Notes: generated by a model not told the origin, from the sequence alone. Positions 1 through 7,337 are shown, counted from the first letter of the stretch. The stretch: DNA of 23,330 bases from Bacillota bacterium (GCA_012516115.1 JAAYXC010000252.1:1-23330); one strand, 5' to 3'. Program-made: numbers and translations.

Positions 1-204
1 CGCCTGGATCATGATTTCGGCCGGCAAGTCGGCCCGGGAGCCGTGGCGGGCTAAAATGGTTTTGGCCACGGCTAAAGCATGGCGCTGATCGGCCGGATCC
101 ATCTGAAAGAAGAGGAACTGGCCTCCAGGGCTCAGGTGCAAACGGACGAATTCCTCGTCCTGTGGGGAGAGCGTACTCTTAAATCGCCGCCACACCTCCA
201 CCAT
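1..204 (-). CDS. HD-domain phosphohydrolase, N-terminal part (cut by left edge)
   Basis: An open frame starts at ATG 204 and runs without a stop to base 1 (68 codons). It sits 11 nt after the stop of the M50 peptidase gene, with a purine-rich AAGGGG ribosome-binding site ahead of it, so it is probably co-transcribed. The visible protein begins MVEVWRRFKS and contains DQRHALAVAKTILA (from about residue 39). This resembles the region just before the HD motif in small Clostridia HD hydrolases, where the first metal-binding His (here H42) precedes a segment of the type AALLHDxGK. That segment should begin just past the edge, so the HD pair is not seen. The assignment is by family resemblance; substrate unknown. 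Moderately sure. Confidence 0.55.
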   Translation of the reverse strand, partial: MVEVWRRFKSTLSPQDEEFVRLHLSPGGQFLFFQMDPADQRHALAVAKTILARHGSRADLPAEIMIQA

Positions 205-215
205 CCCCCGCCCCT

Positions 216-848
216 TCACGGTAAATAATATCCCGTCAGGAGGTAAAAAAGGAAACGCAAAGGGTAAACGAGGCCGCCGGTGACGATGATCACCACCAAC
301 AGAACGAGACCGATTTCCCGCATCCGTCGGTGGGCTACCCGAAGGCGCCCCCGTAAAAAATACCCCAGGATCCCCGCCCCGTCAAGCGGGGGCACCGGGA
401 TAAGGTTGAACAGGAAAAGCCCGAGGTTGATCGTGACGCCGGCCAGGATGAATTCTTGGACGACCCAGGGCGCCTGGAGAAACCAGGGGAGGCGGACACA
501 AAGCCCGAAAAGACCGGCGAGAAAAAGGTTGGCCAGCGGTCCCGCCGCGGAGACGAGCAACACGCCCCGCGCGGGATTCCGATAATAGGAGGGATCGATG
601 GGCACCGGGCGGGCCCATCCAAACGCATAGCCGCTTAAATAAGAGAGGATCAACATCAGGGTGCCCAGGGGATCGAGATGAACCCATGGAAGCAGGGTAA
701 GCCGTCCCGCCCGCGCGGCCGTCGGGTCGCCCAGCCGAAAAGAGACGTAGGCGTGGAAGAACTCGTGGGCCGAAAGGGCAAAGAGAATGATGGGTAAAGA
801 GAGCAAAAGTTCCAAAAACCCGGAGACGTCGATGGCGCCCAAGGGCAT
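216..848 (-). CDS. Site-2-protease-like M50 zinc metallopeptidase (Rip family), integral membrane
   Basis: A membrane-embedded metallopeptidase of family M50, in the short site-2-protease-like class common in Bacillota. Such enzymes cut within or near membrane helices; the substrate here is unknown. Seen directly: the zinc motif HEFFH (residues 28-32 from ATG 848) inside a hydrophobic segment, a second conserved block AAGPLANLFLAG (101-112), and the third metal-ligand motif NLIPVPPLDG (148-157, ligand D156). Several other hydrophobic segments lie between. About 210 residues is normal for this class. The start is uncertain. ATG 848 is directly abutted by GGAAGGAG. TTG 842 would give better spacing, and an upstream TTG at 872 has no ribosome-binding site. 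It lies downstream of rluD but has its own probable promoter, and is followed closely by the HD-domain gene. Confidence 0.85.
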   Translation of the reverse strand: MPLGAIDVSGFLELLLSLPIILFALSAHEFFHAYVSFRLGDPTAARAGRLTLLPWVHLDPLGTLMLILSYLSGYAFGWARPVPIDPSYYRNPARGVLLVSAAGPLANLFLAGLFGLCVRLPWFLQAPWVVQEFILAGVTINLGLFLFNLIPVPPLDGAGILGYFLRGRLRVAHRRMREIGLVLLVVIIVTGGLVYPLRFLFYLLTGYYLP

Positions 849-887
849 CTCCTTCCCGCGAGGAAGATACAAAGCACATTATAGAAC

Positions 888-896
888 ATTATACCA
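888..896 (-). promoter_or_regulatory. Probable extended -10 promoter for the M50 peptidase gene
   Basis: On the minus strand the 71-nt gap after rluD holds TGGTATAAT, an extended -10 element (TGn plus a perfect TATAAT, 893..888). A second TATAAT lies at 883..878. No good -35 box is seen 16-18 nt upstream, as is usual for extended -10 promoters. The gap is AT-rich in a GC-rich neighbourhood. A transcript would start near 881, giving a leader of about 30-35 nt before ATG 848. Confidence 0.5.
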
Positions 897-919
897 TATT
901 CTCTGCCAGCCCGGCCTTT

Positions 920-1864
920 TTACCACCCGGGAAGGGCGGCTTCGGGATCGACGCCCGCCTCTCGCCGGAGTCGCCGCAGGAGGGCGAGAAAATCTTCCGG
1001 CGGCGTGCTGGTGAAAGACAACCGTTCCCCCGTCCGTGGATGGACGAACGATAGATACCCGGCGTGGAGGGCCTGGCCGGCCAGTCCCAGGGTATCCCGG
1101 CCCCGTCCGTAGACGCGATCGCCCACCACCGGATGGCCGATGGCGGCCAGATGAACCCGGATCTGATGGGTCCTTCCGGTCTCGAGCATCAAGCCCAAAA
1201 GACTGTAAGCGCCGAGCTCTTCGAACACGGTATAGACGGTCACCGCCGGCCGTCCATCGGCGATGACCGCCATCCTCTTCCGGTCGAAAGGATGGCGGCC
1301 GATGGGCATCCGGATCGTGCCTTGACCGGGCTTGGGTATCCCGTGGACCAGGGCCAGGTAACGTCGACGCATGATCCGTTCTTTTAGCTGGGCGCTTAAG
1401 GCCAGATGTGTCGTGTCGTTTTTGGCCACCACCAAAAGGCCGGTGGTATCCTTGTCGAGCCGGTGGACGATGCCCGGCCGCAGGGTTCCCCCGACGCCGG
1501 AGAGATCACGCACATGGGCCAGGAGGGCGTTGACCAGGGTGCCCCGGAGGTTCCCGGGCGCCGGGTGAACCACCATGCCCCGGGGCTTATCGACCACCAA
1601 AAGATCGGGGTCCTCGTAGACGAGGCGAAGGGGAATCGCCTCCGGGTCACATCGCGGCGCCTCCACGGGCAGCGGAACGAGGACCACCTCGTCCCCGGGA
1701 TGGACGGTCTGGGCCGCCTTGGCCGGTCGTCCGTTCACCGTGGCCAGCCCGGCGGCGATGGCTTTCTGGATCATCGTCCGCGAGGGCCCGGCCCCCACCT
1801 CCATCCAGAACCGGTCAAGCCGCCGGCCCCCCTGCTCCGGCCCGACTATCCATCTCTGCTCCAC
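920..1864 (-). CDS. rluD: RluD-family 23S rRNA pseudouridine synthase
   Basis: This enzyme isomerises uridines to pseudouridine in large-subunit rRNA (RluA/RluC/RluD family). From GTG 1864 the protein has about 314 residues, typical for RluD. The N-terminus is an S4 RNA-binding domain (about residues 14-62, with RRLDRFW and RTMIQKAIAAGLATVNG). The catalytic domain follows, with signature HRLDKDT (134-140) and catalytic D137, and the conserved ETGRTHQIRVH segment. The frame is open further upstream to an ATG at 1927, but that extension is Arg/Gly-rich and unlike the family. GTG 1864 has GGAAGGGG about 9 nt ahead. With this start it overlaps the 3' end of lgt by 50 nt, which suggests coupling. 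The exact target uridines cannot be told from sequence. Family call very sure; RluD over another RluA-type paralogue less so. Confidence 0.88.
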   Translation of the reverse strand: MEQRWIVGPEQGGRRLDRFWMEVGAGPSRTMIQKAIAAGLATVNGRPAKAAQTVHPGDEVVLVPLPVEAPRCDPEAIPLRLVYEDPDLLVVDKPRGMVVHPAPGNLRGTLVNALLAHVRDLSGVGGTLRPGIVHRLDKDTTGLLVVAKNDTTHLALSAQLKERIMRRRYLALVHGIPKPGQGTIRMPIGRHPFDRKRMAVIADGRPAVTVYTVFEELGAYSLLGLMLETGRTHQIRVHLAAIGHPVVGDRVYGRGRDTLGLAGQALHAGYLSFVHPRTGERLSFTSTPPEDFLALLRRLRREAGVDPEAALPGW

Positions 1865-2621
1865 CGGTTTTTTCCCCTTCCTTCCTCTGCCACCTCTTTT
1901 CCCGGCGCCAGATCTCGATTCCGGCAAGCAGGGCCACGGCCAGACAGGCCAAATGGGTCAGGCGCACGAAGCCGAAGAGGATCCGGCTGTCGCGGAAGGT
2001 TTCTACCACTCCCCGCATGAGGGCGTAGAGCCCCAGGTAAAGAAAGAACAAAAACCCCGGGAAACGACGGTGGTTCCTCAGGCGGTAAAGGAGAAGAAAG
2101 ATGAAAAAACCCCCCAACGAGGCATAGATCTGGGTCGGATGACGGAGGGTGGGGTCTCCCGCCCGGCAGGCCAGGGCCCATGGAACACGGCTCGGCACGC
2201 CGTAACAACAACCGTTCAAAAGGCAACCGAGGCGCCCTATGGCATATGCCAGGGCCACATAGGGGACGGAAAAATCCACCAGGGACCAGAAGGGAAGTTT
2301 CTTGCGCGCCGCATATAACCGGGCGGCCAGGAACCCGCCGCCGAAAGCCCCGAAGAAGGAGAGCCCCCCGGCGCGAAAATCCACGATCTCCCAGGGCCGC
2401 GTCCGGTAGTAATCCCACTCCACTAAGACGAAGGCCAGGGGGGCGCCGAGGAGGGCGCCGACGGCCACGACCAGGGCGAGGTCGATGATGGTTTCCGAAG
2501 AGAAGCCGGCCCGGGGAGCTTTCCTTTGGGCGAGATAGACGACGAGCCCCACCGCCAGGGCCAGGAAAAGACCATAGGAATAGACCGGGAGGCCGAAAAG
2601 GGAAAAAAGAACCGGACGCAT
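1815..2621 (-). CDS. lgt: Prolipoprotein diacylglyceryl transferase
   Basis: Lgt transfers diacylglycerol from phosphatidylglycerol to the lipobox cysteine of prolipoproteins in the cytoplasmic membrane, the first step of lipoprotein maturation. The 268-residue length fits. It has multiple hydrophobic helices, the Lgt signature GRLGCLLNGCCYG (about 129-141) and the conserved HPTQIYAS segment (161-168). The start ATG 2621 is set by GGAGG a few nt upstream and by the family-like beginning MRPVLFSLFGLPVYSYG. The open frame continues upstream to 3116, but that part overlaps the DksA-like gene in another frame and reads as non-family, Arg/Pro-rich sequence. In many Clostridia the gene beside rluD at this locus is lspA, which acts one step later in the same pathway; here it is lgt. 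The 3' end overlaps rluD. Confidence 0.93.
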   Translation of the reverse strand: MRPVLFSLFGLPVYSYGLFLALAVGLVVYLAQRKAPRAGFSSETIIDLALVVAVGALLGAPLAFVLVEWDYYRTRPWEIVDFRAGGLSFFGAFGGGFLAARLYAARKKLPFWSLVDFSVPYVALAYAIGRLGCLLNGCCYGVPSRVPWALACRAGDPTLRHPTQIYASLGGFFIFLLLYRLRNHRRFPGFLFFLYLGLYALMRGVVETFRDSRILFGFVRLTHLACLAVALLAGIEIWRREKRWQRKEGEKTGGAEMDSRAGAGGPAA

Positions 2622-2760
2622 CTTGCCTCCTCCGGATCTCCGTTCGTGGGTTTGCTCATCAGTTCGCGATGGGCCGGGAGATTCCTCCTTGAAATCCGCT
2701 TTCCGTTCCCCCCTGCCCCGGTGGCGGTCCCGGGCCACCGGCAAACCGGTGCTAAACCCC
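2622..2760 (-). other. 139-nt gap before lgt with a small hairpin
   Basis: This gap between the DksA-like reading frame and lgt holds a perfect 6-bp inverted repeat, CACCGG-CAAA-CCGGTG (2736..2751). No run of T follows on the minus strand, so it is not a convincing intrinsic terminator. The only other clear element is the GGAGG ribosome-binding site just before ATG 2621. No promoter was recognised. Confidence 0.4.
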
Positions 2761-3036
2761 CTAATCCGGTTCCCCTTCGGGGGTGCTCCGGATGAGTTTT
2801 TCCACTTCTTCCACCGCGCCCCGCCGTTCATGGGCATCGACGTAGAGCTCGTCGTAGGAAACGGCCCCGCCCACATCGGAAGGGGACTCGGAACTACCGT
2901 AACGGGCCACGTCCTGCCAGGCATCTTCGCCATCGTAGCCGACCGTCTCGGTGCGGTCGCGAAAACTCCGTCCGAAAGGCGGATAGAGGACCTCTTCCTC
3001 GATGGGACGCCATCGGGGCGGGTTATGGGCTTCCTC
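2761..3036 (-). pseudogene. Detached C-terminal part of the YteA-type DksA/TraR protein
   Basis: Directly after the TAA at 3039..3037 the same frame continues for 91 codons to TAG 2763..2761. It reads as the normal C-terminal half of YteA-like proteins: RPIEEEVLYPPFGRSF, then YDGEDAWQDVARYG, then SPSDVGG. There is no start codon with a ribosome-binding site at its head, so it would be made only by readthrough of the TAA. Its conserved, frame-intact sequence shows the interruption is recent, or is a sequencing error. It is one gene with the upstream part (3037..3390). Confidence 0.75.
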
Positions 3037-3390
3037 TTACCGCTGACAGGGCAGACAGAATTCGACGTACGGTAAAGCCTCCAGCCGGGCCGGGTCGATG
3101 GCCGCCCCGCAGGCAACGCAACGACCGTAGGTGCCTTCCTCGATCCGGCGGAGGGCGTCCCTGACCTGGCGCCGGAGTTCGCGGGCGTTATCCAGCAAGG
3201 CCAGGTCCTTGCTCCGCTCGAATGTCTCGCTCCCCAGATCGCCGGGATGATTGTCGTAGGCCGAAAGTTCCTGGACCGCGTCTTTCAACCCGCTCCGGGC
3301 GAGGTTCTCGTAAGCGCGGATCTGTTCTTCCAGATCCGCCTCCTCCCGGCGGAGGCGTTCCGCGCATTGCGCCAGGAAAGAAGGATCCAC
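3037..3390 (-). CDS. DksA/TraR C4 zinc-finger protein (YteA type), truncated by in-frame TAA
   Basis: Small regulators of the DksA/TraR class share a helical coiled segment and a C4 zinc finger. DksA itself binds the RNA polymerase secondary channel; the Gram-positive YteA group is poorly characterised. From GTG 3390 (with GGGGGGA about 8 nt upstream) the product has 117 residues. A charged helical region (about 1-85, including AYDNHPGDLGSETFERSKD) precedes a complete finger with C91, C94, C112 and C115 (CVAC...CLPC). Translation then meets TAA 3039..3037, while the family-specific C-terminal half continues in frame to 2761. Without that stop the protein would have 209 codons, a normal YteA length. 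The truncated form keeps the finger and might still act. The open frame upstream of 3390 overlaps the DUF5665 gene and is not family-like. It lies 32 nt after that gene. Confidence 0.8.
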   Translation of the reverse strand: MDPSFLAQCAERLRREEADLEEQIRAYENLARSGLKDAVQELSAYDNHPGDLGSETFERSKDLALLDNARELRRQVRDALRRIEEGTYGRCVACGAAIDPARLEALPYVEFCLPCQR

Positions 3391-3422
3391 CGACCGTTCC
3401 CCCCGTTCTTCGGGGCAGGCCT

Positions 3423-3740
3423 TCAGTAAGGTAAATTGCGCAGGTGGAGTTGGACCAGGCGGACGATCTCGGCCACAAACTTCCCGATCACCGGGAGGTT
3501 TAGGGCCGCCAGGCGTCCCAGGAAGGTTAGGAAGATGGAGGTGACGATGGTCAGCCCTACGGCGATCCCGAACCCCCGGGCCAGGCCACCGAGGAAGTTC
3601 CACCAGAGCAACCGGGCCGGTCCGAACCACGATTCGGCCCGGGCCACCAGATCGGCCTTGACCAGGGAAAAAAGCAACCGGTCGAGTCGGGAACGGCGGG
3701 GCGTCCGTCGGCCGTGAACCCTGCGCAAGCGGCCCACCAC
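3423..3740 (-). CDS. DUF5665-like small membrane protein
   Basis: A 105-residue protein with a basic N-terminus (residues 1-20 rich in Arg), an amphipathic region and one clear hydrophobic helix (about 55-74, GFGIAVGLTIVTSIFLTFL). It ends in LPVIGKFVAEIVRLVQ. This layout, next to ileS in Clostridia, matches DUF5665 proteins, which have no established function. The start is GTG 3740, with AAGGA about 10 nt upstream; a second GTG follows directly. It lies 41 nt after ileS and 32 nt before the DksA-like gene, so it is probably in the same operon. The family call rests on layout and position. Confidence 0.65.
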   Translation of the reverse strand: MVGRLRRVHGRRTPRRSRLDRLLFSLVKADLVARAESWFGPARLLWWNFLGGLARGFGIAVGLTIVTSIFLTFLGRLAALNLPVIGKFVAEIVRLVQLHLRNLPY

Positions 3741-3781
3741 CTCGGGACTATCCTTCCCCGCCTGCCGCCATCGAATCCGTC

Positions 3782-6700
3782 TCAGGAGGCGACCTTCGCC
3801 AAGCGGAAGGAGGCCGGATGACCGTTGATCTCCCAGGCGGTGAAACCATCCCCGACGGCGGGAAGCCGTACCAGTTCCACGGCCAGGGTCTCGCCCATGA
3901 TGTACTCCCGATAGGCCTCCACCGCCTCGTTAACCTCGTCGTCCGTGACCATCTCCACCCGGATGCGATCGGTGAGGGCGAGAGCGGCCTTCTTGCGCAT
4001 GTTCTGGATCTTGGAGACCACTTCCCGGGCCAGGCCCTCCAGGAGGAGCCCGCGGTCGAGATGGGTCGCAAGGACCACGAAGGTCCCATGGCCGAACTCC
4101 ACCGCGTAGCCTTCCTTCTCCTCCGCGCGGACCTCCACTTCCTCCGCCGTGAGGCTAAGGGGAAAACCTTCGACCACGAGATGGAGACCACCCGTCTCCC
4201 GGAGGCTTTTGGCCACCATGGCCGGCTCCTGCGCCGCCAGGGCCGCCTCGATCCCCGGCAGCATCCGGCCGTATTTCGGCCCCAGGAGAGAGAGGCGGGG
4301 CTTGACGGTATAGCGCACATAGGCCTGGGGATCGGTCAGGTAATCGATCCTTTTTATATTGAGTTCCTCGCGGACGATCTCCTCCATCGGCGCCAGGACC
4401 GGGCGCAACCTTTCTTCGACCAGCATGAGGGACAGGGGCTGCCGGACCTTGATCCCCACCCGGTTCCTGGCCGCGCGGCCCAGGGAGACGAGATCGATGA
4501 CCATCCCCATCCGTTCTTCCAGGGCCGCGTCGATTAATGCCTCGTCGGGTTCGGGATATTTTTCGAAGTGCACGGAGGCCATCCCGTCGGGGCCTTTGAG
4601 GTCGAGATAGATCTCCTCGGCCACGAAGGGCGCGAACGGCGCGATCAACCTGGCCACGGTCAAAAGGACCTCCCAGAGGGGCCGGTAGGCGGCCCTTTTG
4701 CTTTCGCCCATTTCCTGCCCCCAGAACCGCTCCCGGCTCCGCCGGACATACCAATTGGAAAGTTCGTCGATGACGAAGCTCTGGATGGCCCGGACGGCCC
4801 GAGTTAACTCGAAGGCCGCCATATCCGCGCGGACCTGCCGGATAAGGGAATGCAACCGGGAGACGATCCACCGGTCCAGTTCTTCCCGCACGGCCACCGG
4901 CACATCGAAGGAAGCGGGATGGAGGCCGTCGATGTTGGCGTAAAGGGCGAAGAAGGCGTAAACGTTGCGCAGGGTCCCGAAGAATTTGGCGAAGACATCT
5001 TTCAGGCCTTCTTCATCTAACCGGGTCGGCGTCCAGGGCGGTGAGACGGCCATGAGGTACCAGCGGGTGGCATCGGCTCCGTATCTTTCCATAAGCTGCC
5101 AGGGATCCACCGTATTCCCGCGCGACTTCGACATCTTCTGGCCGTTTTTATCGAGGACCAGGTCGTTGACGAGGACGTTTTTGTAGGCCGGCCGGTCGAA
5201 GAGGAAGGTGGAGATGGCAAGAAGCGAGTAGAACCAGCCACGGGTCTGGTCCACGCCCTCGCAGATGAAGTCGGCCGGAAAGAGCCGGTCGAAGTCGTCG
5301 CGGTGTTCGAAGGGATAATGCCACTGCCCGTAGGGCATGGCCCCGGAATCGACCCAGCAGTCGATGACCTCCGGCGTGCGGGTCATCTCTCCGCCGCAGG
5401 CACAGCGGAGGTGGATCCGGTCGATGTAAGGCCGGTGTAGTTCGATCCCCGCCGGGTCCACTTCTTCGATGGCCCGCGCGGCCAGTTCTTCCCGGGATCC
5501 GATGGAGGTAAGTTCTCCGCAGGACTCACACCGCCAGATGTTGAGCGGCGTCCCCCAGTAGCGGTCCCGCGAGATGGCCCAGTCCACGAGGTTTTCGAGC
5601 CAGTTCCCGAACCTCCCCTTCCCCACGTGCTCGGGGTACCAGTGGACCCTCTCGTTGCAGGCGATCATCCGGTCTTTGTAGCGCGTGGTGGCGATGTACC
5701 AGGACTTGCGGGCATAATACAAGAGCGGCGTCTCGCAGCGCCAGCAGTACGGATAGGCGTGGGTGATCTTCTCCCGCTTGAACAGTTTGCCCTCGGCCTT
5801 AAGATGCCGGACGATCTCCGGGTCGGCGTCGCGGACGAAACGGCCGGCCCAGGGGGTGACCTCCGGCGTGAACTTGCCCTCTTTGTCCACGGGTTGCAGG
5901 ACGGGCAGGCCGTGTTCCTGGCCCAGCCGGTAGTCGTCCTCGCCGAAGGCCGGGGCGATGTGAACGATGCCCGTCCCTTCCTCGGTGAGAACGAAGTCCC
6001 CGCCGAAGACGTGGAAGGCCTTTTCCTCCGTGGTCCGCACAAAGGACAGGAGTTGTTCGTAGGCCCAACCCACCAGGGCCTTTCCCGGGAGTTCCTCGAG
6101 GATCTCCGTCTCCGGGCCCAGGACCGCCTCCAGCCGGTCGCGGACGAGGATGTAGACCTCTTTTTCCCCTTTCCGCCTGGCCCGGACGTAGGTGCAGTCC
6201 GGGTTCACGGCCAGGGCCACGTTGGCCGGGAGGGTCCAGGGCGTGGTGGTCCAGACGAGGAAGTATTCGTCCGCGCGGTCGCGGACTTTCATCCGGATGT
6301 AGATGGAGTCGATGGTCTCATCCCGATAACCCAGGCTGACCTCGTGGGAAGCGAGGGGCGTCCCGCAGCGGGCGCAGTAGGGCATGATCTTGTGCCCCTC
6401 GTAGATCAGACCGGCCTCGAAGTACTGTTTGAGGATCCACCAGACCGTCTCGATGTAGTCGTTCTCCAGGGTGATGTAAGGGTGATCCATATCGAGCCAG
6501 TAGCCGATGCGTTCGGTCAGCCGGCGCCATTCCTTTTCGTAGGCGAAGACCGACTCCCGGCATTTTCGGTTGAAGGCTTCGATACCGTAGGCTTCGATCT
6601 CCTGTTTCGAGCGGAGCCCCAGCTCCTTCTCGACTTCGATCTCGACCGGCAGCCCATGGGTGTCCCACCCAGCCTTCCGGTAGACCTGGTGGCCGAGCAT

Positions 6701-6958
6701 GGTGTAATAGCGACAAACGGTGTCCTTGAGGGTCCGGGCCAGGACGTGATGGATCCCGGGCCGGCCGTTGGCCGTGGGGGGGCCTTCGTAGAAGATGAAG
6801 CGCGGTGCCCCCTCCCGCACGGTGACGCTCCGGTTGGGGATATCGTGCCGCAACCAGTAGGAAAGGATCTCTTCTTCCCTCTTCGGGACGGACGTTTTGG
6901 TCTCTGCTCCTTTGAAGCCCACGCGCACTTCCTCCGTTTCCTCCAAGCCTTCAAACAT
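3782..6958 (-). CDS. ileS: Isoleucyl-tRNA synthetase, type 2 (IleRS2) with GIHH signature
   Basis: It charges tRNA-Ile with isoleucine and edits misactivated valine. At about 1058 residues it is longer than the common bacterial IleRS1. It has the type 2 hallmarks GWDTHGLPVEIEVEK (about 97-111) and KCRESV (132-137). The ATP-binding HIGH motif is replaced by GIHH (68-71, within NGRPGIHHVLA); KMSKS is at 608-612. The CP1 editing domain is visible (WTTTPWTLPANVALAV from 236, GTGIVHIAPAFGEDD from 328). The C-terminal part is the type 2 tRNA-binding extension, without the IleRS1 terminal zinc finger. The GXHH form of IleRS2 is known to give mupirocin hyper-resistance. A T-box leader controls it. 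Start uncertain: ATG 6958 has no ribosome-binding site, whereas GTG 6922 has GGAGG 8 nt upstream and gives a more usual N-terminus. Confidence 0.96.
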   Translation of the reverse strand: MFEGLEETEEVRVGFKGAETKTSVPKREEEILSYWLRHDIPNRSVTVREGAPRFIFYEGPPTANGRPGIHHVLARTLKDTVCRYYTMLGHQVYRKAGWDTHGLPVEIEVEKELGLRSKQEIEAYGIEAFNRKCRESVFAYEKEWRRLTERIGYWLDMDHPYITLENDYIETVWWILKQYFEAGLIYEGHKIMPYCARCGTPLASHEVSLGYRDETIDSIYIRMKVRDRADEYFLVWTTTPWTLPANVALAVNPDCTYVRARRKGEKEVYILVRDRLEAVLGPETEILEELPGKALVGWAYEQLLSFVRTTEEKAFHVFGGDFVLTEEGTGIVHIAPAFGEDDYRLGQEHGLPVLQPVDKEGKFTPEVTPWAGRFVRDADPEIVRHLKAEGKLFKREKITHAYPYCWRCETPLLYYARKSWYIATTRYKDRMIACNERVHWYPEHVGKGRFGNWLENLVDWAISRDRYWGTPLNIWRCESCGELTSIGSREELAARAIEEVDPAGIELHRPYIDRIHLRCACGGEMTRTPEVIDCWVDSGAMPYGQWHYPFEHRDDFDRLFPADFICEGVDQTRGWFYSLLAISTFLFDRPAYKNVLVNDLVLDKNGQKMSKSRGNTVDPWQLMERYGADATRWYLMAVSPPWTPTRLDEEGLKDVFAKFFGTLRNVYAFFALYANIDGLHPASFDVPVAVREELDRWIVSRLHSLIRQVRADMAAFELTRAVRAIQSFVIDELSNWYVRRSRERFWGQEMGESKRAAYRPLWEVLLTVARLIAPFAPFVAEEIYLDLKGPDGMASVHFEKYPEPDEALIDAALEERMGMVIDLVSLGRAARNRVGIKVRQPLSLMLVEERLRPVLAPMEEIVREELNIKRIDYLTDPQAYVRYTVKPRLSLLGPKYGRMLPGIEAALAAQEPAMVAKSLRETGGLHLVVEGFPLSLTAEEVEVRAEEKEGYAVEFGHGTFVVLATHLDRGLLLEGLAREVVSKIQNMRKKAALALTDRIRVEMVTDDEVNEAVEAYREYIMGETLAVELVRLPAVGDGFTAWEINGHPASFRLAKVAS

Positions 6959-6960
6959 AT

Positions 6961-6994
6961 AAAACGAGAAAGCCGCCCCGACAGGGACGGCTTT
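6961..6994 (-). terminator. T-box attenuator terminator before ileS
   Basis: On the minus strand an 11-bp stem, AAAGCCGTCCC / GGGGCGGCTTT (6994..6969) with loop TGTC and one G-U pair, is followed by CTCGTTTT. It starts 6 nt after the conserved T-box sequence and ends just before the ileS start region. This is the expected place for the terminator that competes with the antiterminator. Confidence 0.88.
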
Positions 6995-7228
6995 TTAAAA
7001 CCGCGGTACCACCCGACTTAGCGCAAGGAAGACCCTTGACGCTCGCTCTTTGCCCGCTAACGGGGGCCACCGGCCATGCCTACTTAGAGGGGATCGCTCC
7101 GTTCGGATGGCGGCTCGAGGGGGATCTTCGCCGTCGGCGCGTCACCGGGCTCGCACCTCTCCCCGGCTCTCTGCGACCGCCCGCCCGGGTACTCGGCCCT
7201 CTCCTCGCCTTTGGGCTTCTCTAGTTAG
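6961..7228 (-). promoter_or_regulatory. T-box riboswitch leader controlling ileS
   Basis: T-box leaders sense uncharged tRNA. The specifier codon pairs with the anticodon and the free CCA end stabilises an antiterminator, so the synthetase gene is read when its amino acid is scarce. Seen here: the hallmark GGGTGGTACCGCGG (7014..7001), the terminator hairpin directly after it, and a stem I region with GAGAGCCGGGG and GCGAGCCCGG arms (about 7180-7145). A stem III-like CCCCCGTTAGCGGG lies at about 7066-7053. ATC (7125..7123, inside CGAAGATCCCC) is the best specifier candidate and matches isoleucine. The leader is about 265 nt from the predicted transcription start to the start codon. Confident for the T-box; the specifier position was read by eye. 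Confidence 0.93.
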
Positions 7229-7233
7229 CCTAG

Positions 7234-7262
7234 ATTATACCGAATGGCGGCGGAGACGTCAA
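7234..7262 (-). promoter_or_regulatory. Sigma-A promoter of the ileS transcript
   Basis: On the minus strand TTGACG (7262..7257) and TATAAT (7239..7234) are separated by 17 nt, an almost perfect sigma-A promoter. Transcription would begin near 7227, at the 5' end of the T-box leader. Confidence 0.9.
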
Positions 7263-7274
7263 GCGGACGGGAAG

Positions 7275-7310
7275 CCCTCACCCCCGCCCCTCTCCCGAAG
7301 GGCGAGGGGA
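7275..7310. repeat. GC-rich intergenic hairpin (CCCTCACCCCC...CTCTCCC type)
   Basis: The plus strand reads CCCTCACCCCCGCCCC then TCTCCCGAAGGGCGAGGGGA. CCCCTCTCCC (7287..7296) pairs with GGGCGAGGGG (7300..7309) around loop GAA, with one mismatch. This type of sequence recurs in intergenic regions of many GC-rich bacterial genomes. It lies between the ileS promoter and the decayed nuclease fragment, where GC content changes. No T-run follows on either strand, so terminator function is doubtful. Confidence 0.55.
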
Positions 7311-7337
7311 AATTGGCGCGGGGCCTTGTTCTTTTAA

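Noticed and set aside
2736..2751. CACCGG/CCGGTG hairpin as an intrinsic terminator
   Set aside because: Only a 6-bp stem and no T-run follows on the minus strand.
2622..3116. In-frame extension of lgt upstream of ATG 2621
   Set aside because: The sequence is unlike Lgt and overlaps, in another frame, the conserved C-terminal half of the DksA-like protein; GGAGG fixes the start at 2621.
3391..3630. In-frame extension of the DksA-like gene
   Set aside because: It overlaps the DUF5665 gene in another frame and reads as Pro/Arg-rich non-family sequence; GTG 3390 has a good ribosome-binding site.
5627..7021. A 464-codon open frame on the plus strand
   Set aside because: It lies opposite ileS, is a GC-rich mirror frame without recognisable domains, and has no ribosome-binding site.
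7001..7228. A tRNA gene or transposon end in the structured region before ileS
   Set aside because: The sequence matches a T-box leader; no cloverleaf, terminal inverted repeats or transposase are present.
7287..7309. GC-rich hairpin as the terminator of the BREX operon
   Set aside because: No T-tract on either side; better explained as a dispersed intergenic repeat.
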